Assembly (NCBI GenBank): GCA_021847345.1
Contig: JAJZTW010000002.1
Coordinates: forward strand, 91,660-155,659
From: Pseudomonadota bacterium
GTDB taxonomy: Bacteria; Pseudomonadota; Gammaproteobacteria; Burkholderiales; Burkholderiaceae_C
DNA: 64,000 nucleotides
Reading direction: 5' to 3'
Shown: positions 52,311 to 61,216 of the stretch, piece after piece
Position numbering within the stretch: position 1 is the first letter of the stretch
Layout: the number at the start of each line of letters is the position of its first letter
The notes under the pieces: generated by a model
What the model saw: only the letters and a program-made list of their open reading frames with translations
The model's database searches: none
What the model was told of the DNA's origin: nothing
Translations under genes and position numbers: made by a program

Positions 52311-53803
52311 GCGGCGCCCGCCACGGTGCGCAGGCCGCGCAGCACGAGTTCGGCCACGCGCTCGAGCTGCTGCTGGTCCATGTTCGACCCCGACGGCAGG
52401 CACACGCCGCCTTCGAACAGCTCGCGCGAGACATCGCGCTGCGGATCGTGCGGGAAATAGCGGCTGCCGGCGTACAGCGGCTGCAGGTGCATGGGCTTCC
52501 ACACAGGACGCGCCTCGACATTGTGCCGCTCGAGGAAATCGAGCAGCGCGTCGCGGCGTCGCTGGGCCTGCGGCAGCGCCAGCGTGAAGGCCGACAGCCA
52601 GCGCGTGGCGTGATGCCCCGGGGGTTCGTGCATCCAGCGCAGCCCGGGAACCTCGCTCAGCACCCGCGCGTAGTGGGCGAAGATCTCGCGCCGGCGTTCG
52701 ACGCGCTGGCGCAGCACCCTCAGCTGGCCGCGCCCGATTCCGGCGAGCACGTTGCTCAGGCGGTAGTTGTAGCCGTCCTCGACATGCTCGTAATGTCGCG
52801 CCGGCTCGCGCGCCTGGGTGGACAGCTTGCGCGCGTGGGCGATCATGCCCTCGTCGTGTCCGACCAGCATGCCGCCGCCCGACGTGGTGATGATCTTGTT
52901 GCCGTTGAAGGAGAACACGCCGAGCCGGCCGAAGCTGCCGCTGGGCCTGCCGTGCAGGCTGGCGCCGAGGGATTCGGCGGCATCCTCCAGCATCGGCACG
53001 CCGGCGGCGTCGAGCAGCGCGAGCAGCTGGTCCATGTCGGCGCTCAGGCCGTACAGGTTGACCACCACGGCGGCCTTCGGACGCACCCCCTCGCGCTGCA
53101 GCTGCGCCAGCGCCTTGCTCAGCGCGCGCGGCGACATGTTCCAGCCGTCGGGCTCGGAGTCGATGAACACCGGCACGGCGCCGAGCTGGCGGATGGGGTT
53201 GGCGCTGGCCACGAAGGTCAGGCTCGAGCACAGCACGCAGTCGCCGGGGCCGACGCCGAGCAGGCGCAGCCCGAGGTGCAGCGCGGCGGTGCCCGAACTG
53301 GTCGCCGCCGCGTGCGGCACGCCCACGCTGGCCGCCAGCTCGCGCTCGAAGGCGTCGACGTGCGGGCCCAGCGGTGCGATCCAGTTGGTCTCGAAGGCCT
53401 CGCGCACCAGCGTGGCCTCGTCGTCACCCAGGTGCGGCGACGACAGATAGGTGCGGCGGGAGATCTCGCGCCGCGTCACCAGATCGACCACGCGCCCGTC
53501 GTCGTCGATCACCGGGACATGGTCGATGCGGTGCTCGTCCATGCACTGCAGCACCTCGGGCAGCGTGGCCGACAGCCCCACGGTGCGCGGCGCAGCCGCC
53601 GGCAGCGCGGACAGTGCCGTGGAGCCGTCGATTCCGGCCAGCGTGGCGCGCCGCAGGTCGCCGTCGGTGACCGTGCGCAGCAGCCGAGCCGACGGATCGA
53701 CCACCAGCAACACTCCCTGCGCGGTGGCGTCCAGGCGCGCCAGCGCCTGCAGCAGCGTGGTGTCGGGAGCGACGAGCAGGGCTTCGAAATCGTGCGGGTT
53801 CAT
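52307..53803 (-). CDS. Fusion of N-terminal CBS domain pair with DegT/DnrJ/EryC1 (PglE/LegC-like) aminotransferase
   Basis: N-term LLVVDPSARLLRTVTDGDLRRATLAGI...IDHVPVIDDDGRVVDLVTRREI; C-term TSSGTAALHLGLRLLGVGPGDCVLCSSLTFVASANPI...SFNGNKIITTSGGGML. Confidence 0.88.
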   Translation of the reverse strand: MNPHDFEALLVAPDTTLLQALARLDATAQGVLLVVDPSARLLRTVTDGDLRRATLAGIDGSTALSALPAAAPRTVGLSATLPEVLQCMDEHRIDHVPVIDDDGRVVDLVTRREISRRTYLSSPHLGDDEATLVREAFETNWIAPLGPHVDAFERELAASVGVPHAAATSSGTAALHLGLRLLGVGPGDCVLCSSLTFVASANPIRQLGAVPVFIDSEPDGWNMSPRALSKALAQLQREGVRPKAAVVVNLYGLSADMDQLLALLDAAGVPMLEDAAESLGASLHGRPSGSFGRLGVFSFNGNKIITTSGGGMLVGHDEGMIAHARKLSTQAREPARHYEHVEDGYNYRLSNVLAGIGRGQLRVLRQRVERRREIFAHYARVLSEVPGLRWMHEPPGHHATRWLSAFTLALPQAQRRRDALLDFLERHNVEARPVWKPMHLQPLYAGSRYFPHDPQRDVSRELFEGGVCLPSGSNMDQQQLERVAELVLRGLRTVAGAA

Positions 53804-53835
53804 GGTCGGGGCTCGATGCGTTCTTGCCGGCGATG

Positions 53836-54540
53836 TCAGGCGACGTCGTGGCCGGCGGCTTGCGCGGGCCGCGCCGGCACGCCGACCCAGCACGAATCGG
53901 CAGGCAGGTCCTGCAGCGCCACGGCGCCGGCGCCGAGCACGCAGCGCGCGCCCACGGCGAGCCCGCGCAGCACGGTGCTGCCGGCGCCGACCAGCGCGGC
54001 CTCGCCGACACGCACCCCGCCGCCCAGGCGCGCGCCGGGTGCGACATGGGCCCAGGCCTGCACGACGCAGTCGTGGTCGACCACCGCGCCGTGGTTGACG
54101 ACGGCGCCCTCGCCGAGTTCGGCGAGCGGCCCCACCACGCACTGGGCGGCGAGCAGGCAGCCGGCGCCGACGCGGGCGCCCACGGCCAGCGCGGCGCTGG
54201 GGTGGATCACGCTGGCCAAGCGCGCCTGGCGTGCCTCGTCTGCCAGCAGCGCGCGCGCCTCGCGCTGGCGCGACGCGTTGTCGCCGATGGCCACGTGCAG
54301 GCCCCAGGGTTCGCGCAGTTCGCGCAGCGTCGCCGGCGACACCACCGGCACGCCGGGTAGCAGTTCGCTGCCCCACAGCGCCTCGCGACGGTCGCAGGCC
54401 ATGACCGCTCGCCACGCGCCGCTGGCCAGCGCGGCGTCGGCGGCGACACGCCCATGGCCGCCGGCGCCGAACACCACGAGCACGGGAGTGTCGGCGTCGG
54501 CGCGCGGGTTCGGGGCGGGAGAGCGGGAAGCTGGGTTCAC
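53836..54540 (-). CDS. Sugar O/N-acyltransferase, NeuD/PglD/LegH-like (left-handed beta-helix)
   Basis: VLVVFGAGGHGRVAADAAL... hexapeptide repeats SVIHPSAALAVGARVGAGCLLAAQCVVGPLAELGEGAVVNHGAVVDHDCVV. Confidence 0.85.
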   Translation of the reverse strand: MNPASRSPAPNPRADADTPVLVVFGAGGHGRVAADAALASGAWRAVMACDRREALWGSELLPGVPVVSPATLRELREPWGLHVAIGDNASRQREARALLADEARQARLASVIHPSAALAVGARVGAGCLLAAQCVVGPLAELGEGAVVNHGAVVDHDCVVQAWAHVAPGARLGGGVRVGEAALVGAGSTVLRGLAVGARCVLGAGAVALQDLPADSCWVGVPARPAQAAGHDVA

Positions 54541-54624
54541 GACGGTGCCGGAAGCGGGGGAGGGGGCTGGGCCGGTTGCGGTGGCGAGCTCGCGCGGGAT
54601 GCGGCAGGCCGCCGCCCGCGCGGA

Positions 54625-55782
54625 TCAGAAACTCAGGGTCTTGTTCAGCAGCGCGGGGCTCAGGTCGACGGTGGCGAGCAGGTCGGCGATGCGTTCTCCG
54701 GCACGACCGTCGCCGTATACATTATGCGGGGCCGGTCGGTCGGCGCCGAGCAGCTCGCGCAGCGCCGCGGAGATCTCGACGGCGCTCACGCCCAGCGAAC
54801 GAACCCCGGGGTTGCGTTCGCGCAGGTGCTGGCGCGGGCCGAGGTCGAGCACCGGAGTTCCCAGGCTGGCCGCCTCGATGATGCCGGAGGAGGAGTTGCC
54901 CACCAGCGCGAAGGCGTGGCGCAGCGCGTCCAGATAGGTGGGGCGGGGCAGGTGGGTCAGCACGTGCCAGCCCTCGCCGTGCGCGCGCGCGGCGTCCAGC
55001 GCGCGCACGATCTGCGCCGAGCCGGCATCGGCGTTCGGAGCCATCCAGACCACGTCGAAATCGCGCCCGCCGCCGGCTTCGCGCAAGCCGGCGAGCAGCT
55101 CCAGGCCTTGCGCGCCGGCCTGCTCGGCCTGCTGCACCACCGGATGGAACACGGCCAGCGCGTAGTCGCGCCCCGGCGCCACGCCGACGGCCTGCAGCGC
55201 CTGCGCCCGCGGGGTGTGCAGATGGGGCGGCAGGTCGTCCAGCCCCGGGGCCCCGACGACGAACACGCGTTGCTCGGGCTCGCCCATCGCGATCAGGCGC
55301 TCGCGTGACTCGACGGTCGCCGAGAAGTGGTAGGTGGCGAGCTTGGAGATGGCGTGCCGCATGGGCTCGTCCACGGTGCCCGAGCGTTCACCGCCGTGGA
55401 TGTGCGCCACCGGCACTCCCAGGTGCAGCGCGGCGATGGCGCCGGCCAGCATCTCGCCGCGGTCGCCGAGCAGCAGCAGCGCGTCGTGACCGCCGCGTTG
55501 CAGTTCGGCCGTCACTCCCAGCAGGGTCTGGCCCACCGCGCGCGCCATGCCGGTGCGGTCGCGTGACGCGACGTCGCTGGGAATGCGCGCGACGATCGGC
55601 AGCGCGCTGGCCTCGATTTCGCGCACCGTGTCGCCGAATTCCGGGCACAGGTGCATGCCGGTGACGGCCAGCGCCAGTTCCAGGCGCGGGTGGCGCGCGA
55701 TGCGCTGCAGGCACGCCCGCATGAGCCCGAAGTCGGCCCGCGTTCCGCTCAGGTACAGGATGCGCCTGCGCTCACTCGTCAT
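54625..55782 (-). CDS. UDP-N-acetylglucosamine 2-epimerase (hydrolysing), NeuC/LegG-like
   Basis: ILYLSGTRADFGLMRACLQRI...LLLGDRGEMLAGAIAALHLGVPVAHIHGGERSGTVDE...GNSSSGIIEAASLGTPVLDLG. Confidence 0.9.
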   Translation of the reverse strand: MTSERRRILYLSGTRADFGLMRACLQRIARHPRLELALAVTGMHLCPEFGDTVREIEASALPIVARIPSDVASRDRTGMARAVGQTLLGVTAELQRGGHDALLLLGDRGEMLAGAIAALHLGVPVAHIHGGERSGTVDEPMRHAISKLATYHFSATVESRERLIAMGEPEQRVFVVGAPGLDDLPPHLHTPRAQALQAVGVAPGRDYALAVFHPVVQQAEQAGAQGLELLAGLREAGGGRDFDVVWMAPNADAGSAQIVRALDAARAHGEGWHVLTHLPRPTYLDALRHAFALVGNSSSGIIEAASLGTPVLDLGPRQHLRERNPGVRSLGVSAVEISAALRELLGADRPAPHNVYGDGRAGERIADLLATVDLSPALLNKTLSF

Positions 55783-56824
55783 GAAGGTCGTCCCATTGCA
55801 GGACCTGCCCGGCCGGCAGCGCGTGGCGCAGGCGCCGTCCGGCGAGCCGGTCGATGTCGCGCGGGGCGATGCCCGTGCCGGGCCGGCGCAGTTGCAGATG
55901 TTGCGGCGTCAGCACGGCGCCGGCGGGAAGCTCGCGGGCGAGCACCACGCTGCGCCGCGCCACCGCACGCACCTCGAGTTCCTCCGGGCGCGGCGCCTTC
56001 ACGCCGTCACCCAGCATGGCCGGCAGGCGGCGCAGCTCGCGCACCAGCGCTGCGAACTCGGCGGCCTCGCTGGAGGCGGCGTGATCGGGGCCCGGCAGGC
56101 GGCGATCCAGCGTGATGTGCTTTTCCACCACCACGGCGCCCAGCGCCACCGCGGCCAGGGCCGCGGTGTTGCCCAGGCTGTGGTCCGAGTAACCCAGCGG
56201 TGCGCCCAGTTGCGCGAGCTGGTGCAGCGCGCGCAGGTTCAGCGCTTCGTCGGGCGCCGGATAGGCCGATGTGCAGTGCAGCAGCACCAGCGGCGCCGGC
56301 ACCGGCTCGGCCGCGCGCGGCACGCTGCCGTGGCCCCAGGTCTCGTGCACCCAGCCGACGGCCTCGCGCACCTCGTCGAGGTCGGCCATGCCGGTCGACA
56401 GCAGCAGGGGCAGGCGCGCCGACGCCGCCTTGCGCAACAGCGAGCGGTTGGTGATTTCCCCCGACGGCAGTTTCAGGCGGCGCACGCCGAGCTCGACCAG
56501 CTCGTCGACCGCGGCCTCGGAGAAGGGGGTGGAGAGGAATTCGATGCCGCGGTCGCGGCAGCGCTGCGCGATGGCCCGGAACTGCGACGCGTCGAGCTCC
56601 AGCGCGCGCAGCATCGCAAGCTGCTCGGTCTGGCCGGTCTGGTCGCGTTGGTAGGCCGCGGTGGCGGCTCCCGGAGCGACCAGGTCCTCGGCGCGGAAGG
56701 TCTGGAATTTCACCGCGTCGGCGCCCGCGGCGGCGGCGGCGTCGACCAGCGCCAGCGCCATGTCGAGGCGGCCGTTGTGGTTCACCCCGGCCTCGGCGAT
56801 GACGAATACCCGGGTCGGATTCAT
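55772..56824 (-). CDS. N-acetylneuraminate/legionaminate synthase, NeuB/LegI-like (with SAF domain)
   Basis: VFVIAEAGVNHNGRLDMALALVDAAAAAGADAVKFQTF...LPSGEITNRSLLRKAA...LLHCTSAYPAP. Confidence 0.92.
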   Translation of the reverse strand: MNPTRVFVIAEAGVNHNGRLDMALALVDAAAAAGADAVKFQTFRAEDLVAPGAATAAYQRDQTGQTEQLAMLRALELDASQFRAIAQRCRDRGIEFLSTPFSEAAVDELVELGVRRLKLPSGEITNRSLLRKAASARLPLLLSTGMADLDEVREAVGWVHETWGHGSVPRAAEPVPAPLVLLHCTSAYPAPDEALNLRALHQLAQLGAPLGYSDHSLGNTAALAAVALGAVVVEKHITLDRRLPGPDHAASSEAAEFAALVRELRRLPAMLGDGVKAPRPEELEVRAVARRSVVLARELPAGAVLTPQHLQLRRPGTGIAPRDIDRLAGRRLRHALPAGQVLQWDDLHDE

Positions 56825-57525
56825 GTGCCTTGCTCCCTGGCCAGCGCGCGTTCGGCGGCGGCGAAATCGTCGGCGGTGTCGATGTCCACCGAGCGCGACG
56901 CCGGCATCACGTGGGCGGCCACGCGCACGCTCCACATGCCGTGGCGCGCCGCGTGCGCCAGCGCGGCGCGGCGCCACACGTAGATCGAGCCGTTGAGCGC
57001 CCACACCGGCGGCGCCGCCTGGCGCGCGCCCAGCCCGTCGCCCTTGCTGATGTGCACGCAGCCGTCGGGGCGCGGCTCGACCAGGTTGAAATACGGATTG
57101 AAGCCGCTGTCGAAAGCGGTCAGCACGAGGTCCGGCGCGTCCGCGGCGTCGGCGCGCGCCAGGCAGGCGTCGAGGTCGGCGGCGTGCCGCAGCGGAGACG
57201 TGGGCTGCAGGTCGACGATGCGATCGAGGCTTCGTCCCTCGGAACGCTCCAGGTGCTCCACCAGGTGCTCGATCACCGGCAGCTTGGGCGTGTCGTCGCG
57301 CGCCAGCTCGGGCGGGCGCAGGTACGCAACCCTGGCGCCCGCCGCGCGCGCGATGTCGGCGATCGCCGGGTCGTCGGTGGACACGTACACGGCGCCGATC
57401 GCGGCATGCGCCAGTGCGAACTCGATGCTGTGCACGATCAGCGGCTTGCCGAGCAGCGGCCGGATGTTCTTGCCCGGCAGGCCCTTGCTGCCCCCGCGCG
57501 CGCAGATGGTGGCGATGGTGTTCAT
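56821..57525 (-). CDS. CMP-nonulosonate cytidylyltransferase, NeuA/LegF-like
   Basis: MNTIATICARGGSKGLPGKNIRPLLGKPLIVHSIEFAL...LQPTSPLRHAADLD. Confidence 0.9.
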   Translation of the reverse strand: MNTIATICARGGSKGLPGKNIRPLLGKPLIVHSIEFALAHAAIGAVYVSTDDPAIADIARAAGARVAYLRPPELARDDTPKLPVIEHLVEHLERSEGRSLDRIVDLQPTSPLRHAADLDACLARADAADAPDLVLTAFDSGFNPYFNLVEPRPDGCVHISKGDGLGARQAAPPVWALNGSIYVWRRAALAHAARHGMWSVRVAAHVMPASRSVDIDTADDFAAAERALAREQGT

Positions 57526-58778
57526 GCCTGCAGCAGTGCCTCGATCTCGTCGGCCACCGCCGGCGCGGCGGCATGCGGCCGCGCCCAGCGCGTGGGCGGC
57601 GGCGGATGGTCCAGTACCTGGTCGAGCGCGCCCGGCAGCAGCTCCAGGCTCGGCACGCCTTGCGCGACTCCCAGCGCGGCATAGTCGGGCCCGCGCAGCA
57701 CGCCCGGGGAGCATTGCAGCGACAGCACCGGACGAGCCGCCACCGCCGCCTGCAGCCCGACCGTGGTGGTCTGCACCACCACCGCGTCGGCGGCCAGGAT
57801 CAGGCCCTCGATGGGCTCTTGCGAGCCCACGCTGAAGTGCACCCGTGGCGTGTCCTCGGCACGCGGCAGGCGGTGCCAGTGGTTGGGGTGATGGCGCACC
57901 ACCAGCGAGGCATGGTCCCGTTGCTCGACCCAGGCGCGCGCGGCAGCCTCCATGGCCAGCGGCAGGGCGTCTCCGGCCGGCCACGGCGAGCGCGCATCGC
58001 CCCGTGTCTCGGGCTGCGTGGCCAGCAGCACGAGACGGCCGGGTTCGCGCCCCCAGCGCTGCTGCCAGCGCTCGCGCAAGGCCCGCGCCTGCTCGCGCGC
58101 GGCCGGCGCGTGCAGCGCGTCGAAGGCGGGGTTGCCGGTGACCGCGATGCGCTCGCGCGGCCAGCCGGCGGCGACCAGGTTGTCGCGCACGGCGTCGGCC
58201 AGCACGCATACCCGTGTCGGGTGGGCGGTGCGCGCGGCGAACGGGTCGCCCGGCTGCCCGAACAGGTCGAGCACGGCGAGGCTGGCGATACCCAGCTCCT
58301 GCGCGGCTTCCAGCGCCGCCTGCTCGCTGCGCGGGGAATTCGTGGCCAGCACGAGGTGCGGGCGCAGCGCACGCAGTACGCGCTCGAGGAACTCGCGCGG
58401 CGCGAAGGCCTGGCGTCCGCGCTCGGCCAGCTCCCGCGCGGCGGCCGACGCGCCGAGCCTGCGGTGCAGCTCCCAGGCGTTGACTCCCAGGTAGGCGACG
58501 GTCTCGTCCTCGCTGACGTCGGGATGCGAGTTGCCGTCGAGCATGCTCCGGCCCAGCGCGAGTGCCTGCTCGCGCTCGGCGGGCTGCAGCAGGTGCAGCA
58601 GGGACTGGTAGCCCAGCGGCTGCCAGCCGGCGGCCGCGGCGGCCCGACGCGCCGTGGTCAGCGCCAGCAGGCTCAGCTCGAGGTCGGGCCGGCGCCGGCG
58701 CAGCACATCGAGCACCGGCAGCAGCATGGCGATGTGGCCGCCGCCGTAGGCCACCGCGAGCAGGCGTTCGCGTGCCAC
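57522..58778 (-). CDS. GT-B-like glycosyltransferase/epimerase-fold protein, likely glycan assembly (GTG start)
   Basis: AVAYGGGHIAMLLPVLDVLRRRRP...LVVRHHPNHWHRLPRAED...ADAVVVQTTTVGLQAAVAARPVLSL. Confidence 0.6.
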   Translation of the reverse strand: MARERLLAVAYGGGHIAMLLPVLDVLRRRRPDLELSLLALTTARRAAAAAGWQPLGYQSLLHLLQPAEREQALALGRSMLDGNSHPDVSEDETVAYLGVNAWELHRRLGASAAARELAERGRQAFAPREFLERVLRALRPHLVLATNSPRSEQAALEAAQELGIASLAVLDLFGQPGDPFAARTAHPTRVCVLADAVRDNLVAAGWPRERIAVTGNPAFDALHAPAAREQARALRERWQQRWGREPGRLVLLATQPETRGDARSPWPAGDALPLAMEAAARAWVEQRDHASLVVRHHPNHWHRLPRAEDTPRVHFSVGSQEPIEGLILAADAVVVQTTTVGLQAAVAARPVLSLQCSPGVLRGPDYAALGVAQGVPSLELLPGALDQVLDHPPPPTRWARPHAAAPAVADEIEALLQA

Positions 58779-60583
58779 TAGGCCCCCTCCCAGTCCGGCT
58801 GGAAGCGCCGCGCCCAGATTTCCAGCGCGGCCAGCGCGCGCAATTCGCGGGTGTGGTTGGCGCTGCCGTCGGCGTGGCGCTCGAACAGGGTGCGCAGGTG
58901 CTGCGCGTCGAACAGGCGAGCGGCCAGCGCATCGGGAGCGAACAGCAGCTCGTGCAGCCAGGCCTTGCGCGGTCCGCGGAACCATTCCCCGATCGGGACC
59001 GTGAACATCTGCTTGCGGCGAAACGCCAGCTGCTCGCCGATCAGCGGCTGCACCGCGCGCTTGAACCAGTGCTTCTTGTCGCCGTTCACCAGCTTGGTCG
59101 ATCCCGGGCTGCGAAACGCCAGTTCCATCATGCGCCAGTCGAGAAACGGCGTGCGTGCCTCGAGCGACACCGCCATGCCCATGCGGTCGGGCTTGACCAG
59201 GTTGTTGCCAGGCAGCAGCAGCATCATGTCCAGGAACAGCATCTGGTTCACGCGATCGAAATGCCCGACCTGGCGCAGCCACGGCTCGGCCACGTCGCGC
59301 ACGCTGTCCACATCGCGCAGGCGCCGGCGCAGCCACGGCTGCAGCAGCTGCTCGCGCGCCTGCGTGCCGAACAGGCCCCCGCGTTCGACCAGGGCGCGCG
59401 CGAAGCCGGCGGTGTCCAGGGAGTCGAGCGCGGGGTCGGCGAGCAGCGCCGCGTATTTGTCGTAGCCGGCGAAGAGTTCGTCGCCGCCGTCACCGGTGAG
59501 CACCACCTTGACCTCGCGCGCGGCCAGGCGGGCCACCTCCAGCGTGGGCAGGAATGAAGCGTCGCCATGCGGCTGGTCGCAATGCCACAGCGCGTCGGGC
59601 CAGTCGTCCAGCAGATCCGGGCGCACCACGCGCTCGCGATGCTCGGTGCCGAAGCGCGCGGCCGCCTCGCGCGCATGGGCGGACTCGTCGAAACGAGGAT
59701 CGTCGAACCCGATGCAGAAACTGCGTACCGGCTCGCCCACGTGACGCGCCATCAGAGCCACCACGGTGCTCGAGTCCACGCCACCCGAAAGAAACGCGCC
59801 GAACGGAACGTCGGCGCGCAGGCGCAGGCGCACGGCGTCGTCCAGCAAATCGAGGAACTCGCCCTGCCAGGCGTCGAAGGCCATGTCGCGCGGCTGCTGC
59901 TCGGCCAGGCTCCACCAGCGCCGCGAGCGCGCGCCGCGGGCGTCCACGCTGAGCACGCAGCCGGGTTCCACATGACGCACGCCATCGAACAGGGTCCACG
60001 GCGGCGGCACGTAGTTGTAGGCGAGGTAATGCTGCAACGCGGCCAGGTCCAGGCGCGGGCGCTGGTCCAGTGCAGGCAGCAGCGCCTTGATCTCCGAGCC
60101 GAACAGCAGGCGCCGTCCGTCGTCGCGCACGTACAGCGGCTTGACTCCGACGCGGTCGCGCACCAGGTGCAGGCGGCTGGCGGCGGGGTCGCGGCGGTCC
60201 AGCACGGCGAAGGCGAACATGCCGTTGAGCCGCGGCAGGAAACCCAGGCCCTCGCGTTCGTACAGGCGCAGCAGCACCTCGGTGTCGCTGTGGTCGCTGG
60301 CGAAGCGCACACCTTGGGCCTGCAGCTCCCGGCGCAATTCCACGTGGTTGAAGATCTCGCCGTTCTGCACCAGCACGATGCGCCCGTCGTCGGACACGAA
60401 GGGCTGGTGGCCGCCGGCGATGTCGATGACCGACAGGCGCCGGTTGCCCAGCGCCGCGCCGGGGCCCTGCCAGGCGCCGGTGTCGTCCGGGCCGCGGTGC
60501 CGCAGCGATGCATCCATGGCGTGCAGGATGCCCGGTCCGAGCTCGGCGCCCGATCGATCAAAGTAGCCGTAGATCCCGCACAT
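58778..60583 (-). CDS. asnB: Asparagine synthase (glutamine-hydrolysing), AsnB-type
   Basis: MCGIYGYFDRSGAELGPGILHAMDASLRHRGPDDTG...FGAFLSGGVDSSTVVALMARH. Confidence 0.92.
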   Translation of the reverse strand: MCGIYGYFDRSGAELGPGILHAMDASLRHRGPDDTGAWQGPGAALGNRRLSVIDIAGGHQPFVSDDGRIVLVQNGEIFNHVELRRELQAQGVRFASDHSDTEVLLRLYEREGLGFLPRLNGMFAFAVLDRRDPAASRLHLVRDRVGVKPLYVRDDGRRLLFGSEIKALLPALDQRPRLDLAALQHYLAYNYVPPPWTLFDGVRHVEPGCVLSVDARGARSRRWWSLAEQQPRDMAFDAWQGEFLDLLDDAVRLRLRADVPFGAFLSGGVDSSTVVALMARHVGEPVRSFCIGFDDPRFDESAHAREAAARFGTEHRERVVRPDLLDDWPDALWHCDQPHGDASFLPTLEVARLAAREVKVVLTGDGGDELFAGYDKYAALLADPALDSLDTAGFARALVERGGLFGTQAREQLLQPWLRRRLRDVDSVRDVAEPWLRQVGHFDRVNQMLFLDMMLLLPGNNLVKPDRMGMAVSLEARTPFLDWRMMELAFRSPGSTKLVNGDKKHWFKRAVQPLIGEQLAFRRKQMFTVPIGEWFRGPRKAWLHELLFAPDALAARLFDAQHLRTLFERHADGSANHTRELRALAALEIWARRFQPDWEGA

Positions 60584-60658
60584 GGAGCAAAGGGGCAAAG
60601 GTTGGATTGTCGCCTCACGCGGCTCGCCGTGGGGGCACACCTGCCCCCGGGGCCCGTG

Positions 60659-61216
60659 TCAGTTGGCGCTTTTTCGCATCACCTGGGCCACGGTCATCAG
60701 GATGATGCGCACGTCGCGCAGCAGGCCCGGCGCGCGCGCGTAGTCCAGGTCGGCCTGCAGGCGCTGGCGCGGCGTGGCGCGCGAGCGGTACAGCGCCTGC
60801 GCCAGGCCGGTGAGCCCGGGGCGCACGCTGCAGCGCAGGGCCCAGTCCTGCTCGCTGTAGTCGGCACGCTGCGCCGGCAGGTCGGGGCGCGGCCCCACCA
60901 GGCTCATGTCTCCGCGCAACACATTGATCAATTGAGGCAGCTCGTCGACACTGGTGCGGCGCAGCCAGCGTCCGACACGCGTGATCCGGGCGTCACCCTC
61001 GCTCGTGCGCTGGGGGCCGCGTGATTCGGCATCGCGCACCATGGAGCGGAACTTGTAGAGCCGGAACGGCCTGCCGCCCAGGCCGGCGCGCCATTGCGAG
61101 AACAGCACCGGGCGTCCGCTGTCGAGCCACACGGCCAGCGCGGCGGCCGCCATGGGAAGCGCCAGCACGATCAGCGCCACCGCGGCCAGCACGATGTCGA
61201 AGGCGCGCTTGAGCAT
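60659..61216 (-). CDS. Sugar-1-phosphate undecaprenyl transferase (PglC/WcaJ-type)
   Basis: LKRAFDIVLAAVALIVLALPMAAAALAVWLDSGRPVLFSQWRAGLGGRPFRLYKFRSMV...DELPQLINVLRGDMSLVGPRP. Confidence 0.9.
   Translation of the reverse strand: MLKRAFDIVLAAVALIVLALPMAAAALAVWLDSGRPVLFSQWRAGLGGRPFRLYKFRSMVRDAESRGPQRTSEGDARITRVGRWLRRTSVDELPQLINVLRGDMSLVGPRPDLPAQRADYSEQDWALRCSVRPGLTGLAQALYRSRATPRQRLQADLDYARAPGLLRDVRIILMTVAQVMRKSAN

Noticed and set aside
54625-56824. Plain sialic acid (NeuCB) pathway
   Set aside because: Presence of dehydratase, aminotransferase and acetyltransferase in the same operon points to a diamino nonulosonate rather than Neu5Ac.
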